A DNA stretch of 64,000 nt from Marinobacter bryozoorum. GTDB lineage: Bacteria > Pseudomonadota > Gammaproteobacteria > Pseudomonadales > Oleiphilaceae. Position 1 is the first letter of the stretch. The number at the start of each line of letters is the position of its first letter. The notes under the pieces were generated by a model that was not told the DNA's origin, searched no databases, and was given only the letters and a program-made list of their open reading frames with translations. A program made the position numbers and the translations under genes. The stretch is from the NCBI RefSeq assembly GCF_023156245.1, contig NZ_JAKZAH010000003.1, positions 1-64,000 of the forward strand, read 5' to 3'. Positions 35,697 through 44,336 of this stretch are shown piece by piece.

Positions 35697-37343
35697 CTAT
35701 TGATATTCATCAAGGTTGACGTATATTCCCGTATTCGGCAAGACGGCCACGGCATGCCCGGCAAATACACAGGTCCGGCAGCTTAACCAGGGTTCTATTG
35801 CTGTGCAGATACGCCTGGTCGTGGCTGCGTCTACCCCGGTGAATGGCTCATCGAGCAACAACAACCCTGAGGGCCTCAGCAGGGCCCGCGCCAGGGCCAG
35901 CCGGCGACGTTCACCGCCAGAGAGTGTGCGCCCCTGTTCCCCGACCATACTGTGTATACCGTCCGGTAAGGTTTCCAGTAGTGGAGTCAGTGCTACGGCG
36001 TCAAGGATCCTGTGCAGGTCCTGGTCGGTAGCGTCTGGTTTTGCCATTCGCAGGTTGGCGGCAATGGTATCGTTAAACAGGTGGGTGCGTTGTGTCAGAT
36101 AACTGATATTCGCACGCCATCCGTCGATGTTGACCGACTCTGCGCTGTGACCGGATAGCTGCAGTTCACCGCGCCAGTTGTGGTTTATACCAGCAAGGCA
36201 ATCCAATAGAGACGACTTTCCTGAGCCGGATCGGCCCAGGATGGCCAGGCGGCCATTTGCTGGCAACTGCAACGACAGTGGCTGGATCAGGGCCTCACCG
36301 TTTTGTTCCACGATAAAGTCCGTCAGCTGCAAAGGGCCAGGGCCTGGAGCCGGCTTTCCTGCTTGCTCGGGAGTATGGATAGCACCTTCATCATTGAGCC
36401 GGGCTGCAGCTCCGAGCGTGGTCCCGAATCGACTGAAGGCCGCAGGCAGGCCGGTAAATGCCTCCCCAAGCCCCAACACCGCGAGGGTGAACAGCAACGC
36501 GACAGGCCCGCTCAGTTCCCCCGATTGCCAGAGGGAAAGCCCAATCAGCATTGCGGTCAGTGACGCCAGCTGTATGGCCAAGAGGGATACCCCATTGGCG
36601 ATTGCGGTCTGCTGTTCAACCAACAGGCGGGTAGTATCGAGGGTACGACTATCCCGAAGCAGGGCAATGGCTTCCGGTGACCAGAGCTGGGCGGCCCGTA
36701 GCTCACCATTGCCTTCAAGGGCATCCACGAAGCGGCCGCGGAGGGCCTCGGTTTGCTCGCCCTGGTTGCGGGATGGTGCAAAGGTACGACGGGCCAACAG
36801 GTACAGGACCATTGGCAGCATTGTCAGGGGTGCCAGTGACCACAGCAGGGGAGGCGCGACAAGGGCCATCACAAAAGCTGCCAGCAACAGTCCCGCCAGT
36901 GCCAGCCCGGATGGGGCGATCAACTGCAGGTACAGGGTGTCCATTGCGTCGACATCCGCAACCAGGCGGTTGAGCCAGTCAGCAGGGCGTTTTGTCGCGG
37001 TTTTGCCTGGGTGGGCCAATGCAAGGCGAGTGAACAACGCGACCCGCACATCGGCAAGCAGCCGCAGCACCGTGTCGTGGTTGTAAACCCGCTCCAGGTA
37101 ACGCGAAACCGTACGGGCAAGGGCAAAGAACCGTATGCCCCCACCGGGGGTGTAGATATCCAGCTGGGCCGCAACCCCGGCAACCAGCAATAGGCCGGTA
37201 AGGGCTGTAGCAGTGATAAACCAGCCAGAGAGCGCCAGCAAGCCTACTCCGGCCAGTATCGTCGCGAATATCAGCAGGCCACCAATAACCAACCGCTGCC
37301 AACGAGCGGCGAGAAGGCGCAGCCAGGGCCGCAGTTCATTCAT
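35697..37343 (-). CDS. cydC: thiol reductant ABC exporter subunit CydC
   Basis: A 548-residue half-transporter: six membrane helices in residues 1-310, then an ATPase domain with Walker A ILGRSGSGKSS and signature LSGGERRRLALARALL. CydDC exports cysteine and glutathione to the periplasm and is needed for assembly of cytochrome bd. It overlaps cydD by 8 bases and is last of cydABDC. Confidence 0.92.
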   Translation of the reverse strand: MNELRPWLRLLAARWQRLVIGGLLIFATILAGVGLLALSGWFITATALTGLLLVAGVAAQLDIYTPGGGIRFFALARTVSRYLERVYNHDTVLRLLADVRVALFTRLALAHPGKTATKRPADWLNRLVADVDAMDTLYLQLIAPSGLALAGLLLAAFVMALVAPPLLWSLAPLTMLPMVLYLLARRTFAPSRNQGEQTEALRGRFVDALEGNGELRAAQLWSPEAIALLRDSRTLDTTRLLVEQQTAIANGVSLLAIQLASLTAMLIGLSLWQSGELSGPVALLFTLAVLGLGEAFTGLPAAFSRFGTTLGAAARLNDEGAIHTPEQAGKPAPGPGPLQLTDFIVEQNGEALIQPLSLQLPANGRLAILGRSGSGKSSLLDCLAGINHNWRGELQLSGHSAESVNIDGWRANISYLTQRTHLFNDTIAANLRMAKPDATDQDLHRILDAVALTPLLETLPDGIHSMVGEQGRTLSGGERRRLALARALLRPSGLLLLDEPFTGVDAATTRRICTAIEPWLSCRTCVFAGHAVAVLPNTGIYVNLDEYQ

Positions 37344-39027
37344 CCTGGAGCCTCCCGTCGACCAGTGTCAGGCAGCGGTCCGCCGCATTCAGCACGGCCG
37401 GGTGGTGACTGGCCATGATGATGGTGGCCCCCTGGTCCCTGAGTTGCCGGATTGCCTCAAGCAAACAATGCTCGCTCCGGGGGTCAAGCCCGGCAGTGGG
37501 TTCATCCATCAGGATCAGCGGGTAGCGGGCAAGGAAGAGCCTGGCAGTAGCCAGCCGGCGTGCCTGGCCCCCGGACAGGCCTGCACCGCCTTCCTGGATG
37601 GGCGTATCAAGGCCTAGTGGGCGCTGCCGGATAAGCTCACCCAGGCCGACTTTATCCAGGGCATCGGTCAGCTCCTGGTCGGTCGCATCCGGGGCTACCA
37701 TGCGCAGGTTGCCCGCCCAGGTATCCTGGCGGATAAACGGTGACTGTCCCAGCCACCCGAATGGCCTTGCGTCTGGTAGCTCTCCGTTCACACGGACCAC
37801 GCCGCTTGTGGGAGCAAGAAAGCCGGCAATCAGGTGGAGCAGGGTGGACTTGCCTGCGCCGGAGGGCCCGGACACTGCCACCAGTTGTGGGCTGGCAATG
37901 GTAAGGGAAAGCGGTTCAAGGCCTGTGCGTCCATCACGAAAGCTCACGGCCACGTTATCCAGTTCAACCACAGCTGTGCTACTGCCTGCGACCTCCCTGC
38001 CCGGTACAACTGCTGCCTCTGGAGCATTGTTGAGCCGCTGCCGGAGTTGAGCTGCAGCACCCAGGGCCGTAGCCCGGTCATGATAATGCTGCGCCAGTTG
38101 ACGAAGGGGTTGGTAGAACTCTGGCGCCAACAACAGGATAAACAGGCCGGAAAACAGGGTGAGCTCGGTGGAAGGGCCATAGCTGATATACCCCAACAGC
38201 CCGAAACCGATATAGATGGCGATCACTGCAATGGCAATGGAAGCAAAGAACTCCAGCACCGCCGACGACAAAAAGGCTACCCGCAGTGTTTTCATATTCA
38301 CCTGGCGGTACTCATCCGTAGCCCTGGCAATGTCACGGGTGGCAGGGCCTGTATAGTCAAATAGCTGCAGCGTAGACAGTCCCCGCAGGCGGTCCAGGAA
38401 GTGACCGGACAGGCGTCCGAGGGTTTCCATATGCTGCTGGTTCAGTTTCTCGGCACCCATCCCCACCAACGCCATGAAAAGCGGGATCAGCGGAGCGGAC
38501 AGCAGCAGGAACAACGCGGCCAGCCAGTCCAGCCAAAGCACCGTGACCAGTATTAACAGCGGCACCACCACTGAAAGTATCATCTGCGGGAGATAGTGGG
38601 CGTAGTAACCGTGCAGGGCTTCGACCTGGTCCAGCCACTCCGAGGCCAGTGTGCCTGCTGAGGACTGGCCCAGACCAACAGGTCCAACTCGATGGAAATG
38701 ATCAAGCAGGTCCCGGCGCAGTGCCATCCGTATCTGGTCGCTTGCACTGGCGGCATAGCGGTTCTGCAGGGCGACGGAAGAGGTGCGCACGGCGATGGCC
38801 ACCAGAACGAGGATAATCACGGCGAGTAACTGACCGGGCAGTTGTTCGCCGGTCAGTACCTGGTGGGCAACCCAGGCCATGCCGCCCAGCTGAACAATGG
38901 TTGCCGCAGCCGCCAGGGTTCCGGCCAGTGCTGCCGCGCGAATGGTGCCGAGGGCAGGGCGCTGGCGCTGTTTCAACCAGCGCGCTGCCTCTCGTGGGGT
39001 AGGGCTTTCGGGAGTTGGGTCAGGCAC
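37336..39027 (-). CDS. cydD: thiol reductant ABC exporter subunit CydD
   Basis: A 563-residue ABC half-transporter with six helices, Walker A VSGPSGAGKSTLLH and signature LSGGQARRLATARL. It forms a heterodimer with CydC. It starts just before the cydB stop region and overlaps cydC, so all four cyd genes are one operon. Confidence 0.92.
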   Translation of the reverse strand: MPDPTPESPTPREAARWLKQRQRPALGTIRAAALAGTLAAAATIVQLGGMAWVAHQVLTGEQLPGQLLAVIILVLVAIAVRTSSVALQNRYAASASDQIRMALRRDLLDHFHRVGPVGLGQSSAGTLASEWLDQVEALHGYYAHYLPQMILSVVVPLLILVTVLWLDWLAALFLLLSAPLIPLFMALVGMGAEKLNQQHMETLGRLSGHFLDRLRGLSTLQLFDYTGPATRDIARATDEYRQVNMKTLRVAFLSSAVLEFFASIAIAVIAIYIGFGLLGYISYGPSTELTLFSGLFILLLAPEFYQPLRQLAQHYHDRATALGAAAQLRQRLNNAPEAAVVPGREVAGSSTAVVELDNVAVSFRDGRTGLEPLSLTIASPQLVAVSGPSGAGKSTLLHLIAGFLAPTSGVVRVNGELPDARPFGWLGQSPFIRQDTWAGNLRMVAPDATDQELTDALDKVGLGELIRQRPLGLDTPIQEGGAGLSGGQARRLATARLFLARYPLILMDEPTAGLDPRSEHCLLEAIRQLRDQGATIIMASHHPAVLNAADRCLTLVDGRLQDE

Positions 39028-40035
39028 TCAGTGGTAGCCTTCTCCTGCACGGACCTTGCCGCGGAATACCCAGTAGGTCCAGGCGGTGTAGCCCAGCACG
39101 ACCGGAATCACGAACAACAGCCCCAGCAAAAGGAACAGTTGTGAGCCGTAGGCAGACGACGCGTCCCACAGGGTGTAGTTCGGGGGAACCACATAGGGCC
39201 ACTTGCTCACGATCAGTCCCAGATAGGTGCTGATAAACAGCCCCATCGTCGCCACGAACGGCATGCCATCCTTGTGCCGGCGAATCGCCCGGAAAACCTG
39301 CCAGGCGCAGAACAGGCCAAACGCGGGGAACACCCAGATCAGTGTTATGTGGTCGAACCAGCGGTCCCGCACGAACGAATCGACAAAGGGGGTCCAGATG
39401 CTGATGATCGCAAAAACCACCAGTACCGCTACCAGCAGCGGCGTAACCAGCCGCCGGGCCCATTGCTGGAGGTCGCCTTCGGTCTTGAGCACCAGCCAGG
39501 TGGCCCCCAGCAGTCCGTAGCCGGCCAGCAGGCCTAGTCCGGTCAACACGGTAAACGGTGTCAGCCAGTCCAGCGCGCCACCTACATAGACCCCGTTGGC
39601 GGTTTCAAAGCCTTCGATATAGGCACCCACCACTACGCCCTGGGCAAAGGCGGCAACGGTGGAGCCACCGGCAAATGCCCAGTTCCAGAGATAACGGGAG
39701 GTGTTGGCCTTAAAGCGGAACTCGAATGCCACACCCCGGAAAATGAGGCCCGCGAGCATCAGGAAAACGCCGATGTACAATGCCGGCAAGAGAATCGAAT
39801 ACACCATGGGGAAGGCTGCCAGCAGTCCGGCGCCCCCGAGTACCAGCCAGGTTTCGTTGCCATCCCATACCGGTGCTACCGAGTTCATCATGACATCCCG
39901 GGATTCCTCGTCCGGTGCGAAAGGAAATAAAATCCCCACGCCCAGATCGAAGCCGTCCATCAGTACATACATGATGACACCAAAGCCGATGATGAATGCC
40001 CAGATCAGGGCCAGGTCAAACAGTTCCATAATCAA
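39028..40035 (-). CDS. cydB: cytochrome bd ubiquinol oxidase subunit II
   Basis: A 335-residue membrane protein (VMYVLMDGFDLGVGILFPF-type N-terminus: LMDGFDLGVG) with about eight to nine helices. It partners CydA. It overlaps cydA by 4 bases. No small CydX-type gene is found between cydB and cydD, as in other CIO-type operons. Confidence 0.94.
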   Translation of the reverse strand: MIMELFDLALIWAFIIGFGVIMYVLMDGFDLGVGILFPFAPDEESRDVMMNSVAPVWDGNETWLVLGGAGLLAAFPMVYSILLPALYIGVFLMLAGLIFRGVAFEFRFKANTSRYLWNWAFAGGSTVAAFAQGVVVGAYIEGFETANGVYVGGALDWLTPFTVLTGLGLLAGYGLLGATWLVLKTEGDLQQWARRLVTPLLVAVLVVFAIISIWTPFVDSFVRDRWFDHITLIWVFPAFGLFCAWQVFRAIRRHKDGMPFVATMGLFISTYLGLIVSKWPYVVPPNYTLWDASSAYGSQLFLLLGLLFVIPVVLGYTAWTYWVFRGKVRAGEGYH

Positions 40036-41444
40036 TACCCTCCCGGACGCACGATGTCTTCGTTGTATTCAAACGGCACATGGGCTGCAGAAAGCGGCCG
40101 TTTGGGGTGGTCCGACTGGTATTCCTGGTCCCTGGCCTCGAGGCCGTCGTGGAGTACTCGCATCAGGTAGTAGACACCTGCTGAGAACACCAGGGCGTAG
40201 ACGACGATGTAACCGATGAGGGTAAACAGGGCCATGCCACCCGTGAGGGACGGGGTCAGCCCCTCCGCCTGGGTCATCATGCCGTAAACCACCCAGGGTG
40301 CACGGCCAAACTCGGTGACAAACCAGCCGGACAGTACTGCCACAAACGGCGTCACCGACATCAGTCGCAGCCCCTGCAGGAACCAGCGGTTCTCGGCGTA
40401 GCGACCACCCCGGCGCAGTACCAGGCCTGCAATGGCGAAGCCGATCATCAGGAAGCCAAGTCCCACCATTACCCGGAAGCTCCAGAACACCAGCATTACC
40501 GGAGGTTGTTCCTCTTGTGGTACCAGGTCCAGGCCAGGCACCTGACCGTCAATATCATGGGCCAGGATCAGACTGGCCATCCCGGGAATACCGATCTCGA
40601 AACGGTTGGTCTGGTTTTCCTGGTCGGGCAGCGCAAACAGAAGCAGGGGCACACGGGTGTCGGTTTCCCAGTTACCTTCCATGGCTGCGACCTTTACTGG
40701 CTGGTGTTCCTGGGTGTTCAGACCATGGAAGTCCCCGATCACGGCCTGGGACGGTGCCATGATCAAAAGCATCCAGAGGCACATCGACAGCGCCTTGCGG
40801 TTGGCTTCAATCTCACGCCCGCGCAGCAGGTACCAGGCGCTTACACCTGCGACCACGAAGCCACCGGTAAGGAACGAGGCCATGACCATATGGACAAACC
40901 GCCAGGTGAACGAGGGGTTAAAGATGGCCTCAGACCAGGAGGTGACATGAAAGATGCCTTCCCGGAGTTCAACGCCGGCTGGCGTCTGCATCCAGCTGTT
41001 TGCGGAAAGTATCCAGAATGAGGAAATAAAGGTGCCGAAGGCCACCATAACCGCCGCGAACAAATGAACCCCTGCGGGCACCTTGTCACGACCAAACAGC
41101 AACACCCCCAGAAAAGCGGCTTCAAGGAAGAAGGCCGTAACGACCTCATAGCTCAACATTGGCCCGAGGAAGTTGGCCGTCGCCTGGGAGAAGTTGGACC
41201 AATTGGTGCCAAACTGGAACGACATGACAATGCCGGACACCACGCCCATACCAAAAACCACCGCGAACACCTTTGTCCAGAAGGTGGACAACCTGGTCCA
41301 GGCCGGGTTTTCAGTCTTGAAGGCAAGACCTTCAAGGACCGCTATGTAGGAGGCCAGGCCAATTGTGAAGACGGGGAAAATCGCATGGAAGGAAACCACG
41401 AACGCAAACTGTATTCGCGACAGCAACAGGGGATCTAGCTCCAT
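40032..41444 (-). CDS. cydA: cytochrome bd ubiquinol oxidase subunit I
   Basis: A 470-residue subunit carrying hemes b558, b595 and d. The heme ligands are in SFHAIFPVF (residue about 20) and TWRFVHMVM (about 185), and FGRAPWVVYG is typical near the C-terminus. At 470 residues it has the short Q-loop of CioA/cyanide-insensitive oxidases rather than the long E. coli form. The enzyme reduces O2 with quinol and tolerates low O2, sulfide and cyanide. Confidence 0.94.
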   Translation of the reverse strand: MELDPLLLSRIQFAFVVSFHAIFPVFTIGLASYIAVLEGLAFKTENPAWTRLSTFWTKVFAVVFGMGVVSGIVMSFQFGTNWSNFSQATANFLGPMLSYEVVTAFFLEAAFLGVLLFGRDKVPAGVHLFAAVMVAFGTFISSFWILSANSWMQTPAGVELREGIFHVTSWSEAIFNPSFTWRFVHMVMASFLTGGFVVAGVSAWYLLRGREIEANRKALSMCLWMLLIMAPSQAVIGDFHGLNTQEHQPVKVAAMEGNWETDTRVPLLLFALPDQENQTNRFEIGIPGMASLILAHDIDGQVPGLDLVPQEEQPPVMLVFWSFRVMVGLGFLMIGFAIAGLVLRRGGRYAENRWFLQGLRLMSVTPFVAVLSGWFVTEFGRAPWVVYGMMTQAEGLTPSLTGGMALFTLIGYIVVYALVFSAGVYYLMRVLHDGLEARDQEYQSDHPKRPLSAAHVPFEYNEDIVRPGGY

Positions 41445-41631
41445 CGGGAACCTCCGGTAACCACAGTTCTCATGGGAGTGAGGGCACTCCCACCTTGGTA
41501 TTACTGCCTTCCGTTTGTGCAGTTTTTGTTAGTACCGGCAGCTAACTTCAATCCATCAATACTAGCATGCTACTCTGAACCCGCAGCACGCCAAAGGGGC
41601 AGAATGTCGCACCACTTGCCTTAAATCAATT

Positions 41632-42285
41632 GTGGAGAAAACCTTGGGCTTCTACGCGGAACGCATCCTGCCCCATATCATCGACAAGGCCTGTTCAGTA
41701 GGGCAGGTCATGAAACTACGCGGTCGGTTAGTGCCCCGGGCCAAAGGCATCGTACTGGAAGTGGGCATGGGCTCCGCTATCAACCTCGAATTCTACAATC
41801 CGGACACCGTAGAGCTGGTTTACGGCCTGGAGCCTTCACGGGGGATGCGCCTGAAGGCCACGGATAACCTGGCCAGGTCACCGGTTGCCGTGCAGTGGCT
41901 GGACCTTCCCGGTGAGAAAATCCCCCTTCTGGCTAACAGTGTAGACACCGTCCTGCTGACCTTCACGCTGTGCACCATCCCGGATCACCAGGTCGCACTG
42001 CAACAAATGCTGCGGGTACTCAGACCCGGTGGGGAGTTGCTGTTCCTGGAACACGGCGAAGCCCCGGAAAACCCCACACAGAAGTGGCAACACCGCATAA
42101 CCCCGGTCTGGAAGCAATTCGCTGGCGGCTGCCACCTGAACCGACCGATCGACCAACTGATCGAACAAGCGGGGTTTCACATCAAAGAGCTGGAAAACTT
42201 CTACATGCCCAGCGCCCCACAGATCGCTGGTTACCTGTACCAGGGCATGGCGGTGAAACCCGACCCAGCTCAGGCAAGCGATTAG
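41632..42285 (+). CDS. class I SAM-dependent methyltransferase
   Basis: A 217-residue methyltransferase. The SAM motif is VLEVGMGSAINLEFY near residue 43; TLCTIPDHQVAL and VLRPGGELLFLEHGE are motifs of the type 11/UbiE-like superfamily. The substrate is unknown; the C-terminal QIAGYLYQGMA resembles METTL7-type proteins. A GTG start is used. The gene ends 64 bases before the tRNA-Leu 5' half. Confidence 0.85.
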   Translation: MEKTLGFYAERILPHIIDKACSVGQVMKLRGRLVPRAKGIVLEVGMGSAINLEFYNPDTVELVYGLEPSRGMRLKATDNLARSPVAVQWLDLPGEKIPLLANSVDTVLLTFTLCTIPDHQVALQQMLRVLRPGGELLFLEHGEAPENPTQKWQHRITPVWKQFAGGCHLNRPIDQLIEQAGFHIKELENFYMPSAPQIAGYLYQGMAVKPDPAQASD

Positions 42286-42294
42286 CCCTCCCAA

Positions 42295-42323
42295 TTGCTT
42301 TGCGCGCCATGGCCTTATACAAT
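42295..42323 (+). promoter_or_regulatory. host tRNA-Leu promoter
   Basis: TTGCTT (42295-42300), a 17-base spacer and TACAAT (42318-42323) lie 27 bases before the first base of the interrupted tRNA-Leu, followed by a GC-rich start region typical of stable RNA promoters. No terminator is visible between it and the element's own tRNA-Leu at 42483. Confidence 0.6.
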
Positions 42324-42349
42324 CCTGCCCGTCTTTTCCCTTCCGAAAA

Positions 42350-42389
42350 GCCCGGGTGGTGAAATTGGTAGACACTGGGGACTTAAAAT
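42350..42389 (+). pseudogene. 5' half of the host tRNA-Leu(TAA), interrupted at the anticodon loop
   Basis: The acceptor strand GCCCGGG, D-arm and 5' anticodon stem GGGGA are present up to CTTAAAAT, then the sequence departs from any tRNA. The matching 3' half lies at 51384-51441, 9 kb away. Joined at the shared 11 bases, the two give a perfect 87-base tRNA-Leu with anticodon TAA. Confidence 0.93.
42379..42389 (+). repeat. attL core
   Basis: GGACTTAAAAT, the 3' end of the tRNA 5' half, spanning part of the anticodon stem and the loop. An identical copy is at 51384-51394. The reconstructed attB has the anticodon-stem inverted repeat GGGGA/TCCCC around it. Confidence 0.85.
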
Positions 42390-42446
42390 AAAGTCAGCGT
42401 GTCAGAAAAACCCAATTAAAACAGTACGTTGAAAGGGTCAAAAAAT

Positions 42447-42468
42447 CTGGTGCATCACTGGTGCATCA
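42447..42468 (+). repeat. left arm-type repeat: CTGGTGCATCA twice in tandem
   Basis: Two perfect copies of an 11-base unit lie 58 bases inside attL. The same tandem pair, with one change, is at 51257-51278 upstream of the integrase gene. Such repeats at both ends are typical arm-binding sites of tyrosine integrases. Confidence 0.7.
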
Positions 42469-42482
42469 AATTAAAGTAAAAC

Positions 42483-42569
42483 GCTCCGGTGGTGAAATTG
42501 GTAGACACTACGGATTTAAAATCCGTTGGCCGTTAGGCCGTGCCGGTTCGAGTCCGGCCCGGAGCACCA
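42483..42569 (+). tRNA. complete tRNA-Leu (anticodon TAA) carried by the element
   Basis: An 87-base class II tRNA with encoded CCA. GCTCCGG pairs with CCGGAGC, and the anticodon stem is ACGGA/TCCGT with loop TTTAAAA (anticodon TAA). The D-arm is identical to that of the interrupted host tRNA and the T-arm nearly so, but acceptor, anticodon and variable stems differ. It has the same decoding specificity as the gene the element destroys. Its GGATTTAAAAT differs by one base from the att core, which may protect it from the integrase. Confidence 0.96.
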
Positions 42570-43077
42570 ATCCCCAATCCAGGGAAAGCAGCCATAAACC
42601 GGTCAGCCGGTCAGCGGTTGTTTCACCCCGGTCCTGTGCCTGCATCCCGCCAGCCCACTGGCAACGGGCAACCGATCACCCGCCAGGGCCTCACCGATAG
42701 ATCAAACGGCTATAACGAAAAATCAGCGGTCCGGTTTTTGCTTGGCTTTTAAATACAGTCACATATACCTGAATTCCTAAAGTCCGGTATCAGGTAAAGC
42801 AAAAGCCGTGCTCAGATTTTTTTGGAATAAGGGCGTTGCCAGTGTCCCGGTAAATGTGAGGCAGGATCACGTTTACCCCAAAGCTGGGGGAACGTATTTC
42901 CCGTGTGGGCGGGTGAATACCCCTGATTCCGGGCATTACGAAACTTTCGTAGTACCTGGCGGCTTGTGGGTAAAGGGTCACACAATCCGTGGATACCCAT
43001 CTCTCCGGCGGGCGGGCGCTCATCCTTGAGCGTAAAGCCAGCCCGGACAGGCCGGCGGTGGGTAAATCAGATTTGAT
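42570..43077. other. gene-free left region of the element with a short palindrome
   Basis: No convincing gene is seen in these 508 bases; both strands hold open frames of 70-77 codons without supporting ribosome binding sites. It contains a 7-bp perfect inverted repeat TACGAAA-C-TTTCGTA (42937-42951), and an imperfect hairpin near 43035-43055 that may end the leftward transcript. It may hold a control or packaging site. Confidence 0.5.
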
Positions 43078-43311
43078 TCATGCGGGCCTGACTGACACCA
43101 CGGCGCGCTTCAATCCCATGCTGGCGGCGTAACGATGGGCGCGTGCTTCGAGTTCTGCCGGTTCCTTGCCTACCAGCTCCGCCACTTGCCGGCCCTTGTG
43201 GGCGACGATGGCGAACCACACAGGTTCCTCGCTTAACGGCCTTGTGGCGTTGCCAAGGTAGCGTTGCTGATTACTGTATTGATCCCGCACGCTCGAATTA
43301 TTGATCGCCAT
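43078..43311 (-). CDS. small unknown protein of the element
   Basis: A 77-residue protein (ends GLKRAVVSVRPA) with a WFAIVAHKGRQVAELVG core and predicted alpha/beta content. I do not recognise it. Its start overlaps the end of the 63-residue gene by 14 bases, so the two are probably translated together. It is the last gene of the leftward element operon. Confidence 0.6.
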   Translation of the reverse strand: MAINNSSVRDQYSNQQRYLGNATRPLSEEPVWFAIVAHKGRQVAELVGKEPAELEARAHRYAASMGLKRAVVSVRPA

Positions 43312-43489
43312 TGTCGAAGCCCTCCGGCGGTTCTACGGTTATCGGTAGCCCTTCCCGGCCAGTGTTCCGCAAGTAGCTTTCAACCCGGTTCACGGCGCTC
43401 TGCTCATTCATGCCACGGAACTCTATGCCGCCTGCGGTTGCCTTCCAGGTATTCAGCCCTTCCATGGGCCTGTGGTTGTCCCGGTCCAT
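43298..43489 (-). CDS. small unknown protein of the element
   Basis: A 63-residue hydrophilic protein with no recognised family. Its ATG shares bases with the stop of the 242-residue gene upstream (TAATG), and its end overlaps the next gene by 14 bases. This tight coupling is the main evidence that it is expressed. Confidence 0.55.
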   Translation of the reverse strand: MDRDNHRPMEGLNTWKATAGGIEFRGMNEQSAVNRVESYLRNTGREGLPITVEPPEGFDNGDQ

Positions 43490-44217
43490 TACATCGACTC
43501 CAGGCCGGACAGGGCCTTGCGTGCCCGCTCGTCGGCTTCCTTCGCCGCTTTCAGCTTGCTGGCGTCGTGGTTGTGGATCTGGCCTGAAAGCTCTACCAGT
43601 TTCGAGCCGGCGCTCGTCACTCTGGCCTCGGTCTTTTTCAGCAGATCCAGGCGGGAGAACAGTTCCGGGTTCTGCCGTTTCTTGAACTCGGTTTTGTGGT
43701 GTTGGTGCTGGGCAGGTGTCAGGCCGGAGAGATACGCGGGCGCGGACAGGATCGCGGTCAGTGTCTCGTGGTCGTTGTTTGCCATAGCATCAGCGACAAA
43801 GGCGGAACGCTGCTCCCGGTCCAGGTGTTTAACGTGGTTGCGGATATCCGATGCGGTGCCGGCGTTCTTCGGTGCATCAACGGGCGCGTTCAGTTGTTGC
43901 TCGATATCGGTGATTGCCTGGCGCGCATACTGGATCGCATTGTCCAGCTTGCCCGATGCGGCGTTGAATGCCTTTTCGTGGGCCTTGCTGAACTCCTCGA
44001 TATTCTTCGATTCGGTTTGCAGGGTGTTCGCTAACGCTACCTTACGGGCTGCGAGGATCCGTTCTGCGGCATTGCGTGCCGTGTCGTGGGCATTCACCAG
44101 GGACAGGAACACTGTGTCGTGTTGATGCTGCTCTACGGTCTCCTGGGTGAAGTGGCCGGCGTGTAGGTCGGTGTGAATCTTGAACTCTGGCTCGGTGCGT
44201 TTAACTGTTTCGGGCAT
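43489..44217 (-). CDS. unknown helical protein of the element
   Basis: A 242-residue, almost wholly helical, charged protein with likely coiled coils (about residues 45-110 and 190-240). No family recognised. In a satellite with terminase genes but no capsid, a helical protein next to the terminase could be a scaffold or capsid-remodelling factor, but this is speculation. It overlaps the 40-residue gene by 17 bases and the 63-residue gene at TAATG. Confidence 0.7.
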   Translation of the reverse strand: MPETVKRTEPEFKIHTDLHAGHFTQETVEQHQHDTVFLSLVNAHDTARNAAERILAARKVALANTLQTESKNIEEFSKAHEKAFNAASGKLDNAIQYARQAITDIEQQLNAPVDAPKNAGTASDIRNHVKHLDREQRSAFVADAMANNDHETLTAILSAPAYLSGLTPAQHQHHKTEFKKRQNPELFSRLDLLKKTEARVTSAGSKLVELSGQIHNHDASKLKAAKEADERARKALSGLESM

Positions 44218-44323
44218 GGTGCTGTTCCTTTGTCGGTGCTTTGTCTTTTGCGGCTTTCAGGCTCTGATAGAACTGGTGAACTCCGCTTTTCGTGTCTTTG
44301 GGCTTTCTGTATTTCTTCGGCAC
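44201..44323 (-). CDS. 40-residue basic protein encoded after the terminase
   Basis: A short Lys-rich protein (MPKKYRKPKDTKSGVHQFYQ...). Its GTG start has AGGAG 8 bases before it, and that site overlaps the terminase stop codon; its end overlaps the 242-residue gene by 17 bases. The spacing argues that it is real. The net positive charge would suit nucleic-acid binding; no family recognised. Confidence 0.5.
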   Translation of the reverse strand: MPKKYRKPKDTKSGVHQFYQSLKAAKDKAPTKEQHHARNS

Positions 44324-44336
44324 TGTCGTTACTCCT

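Noticed and set aside
41540..41640. FNR/Anr box upstream of cydA
   Set aside because: Only an ATCAA half-site is seen; the other half and the spacing do not match TTGAT-N4-ATCAA.
42790..43029. Open frames of 73-77 codons on both strands in the left region of the element
   Set aside because: No properly spaced ribosome binding site, the frames overlap on opposite strands, and neither protein looks like a known family.
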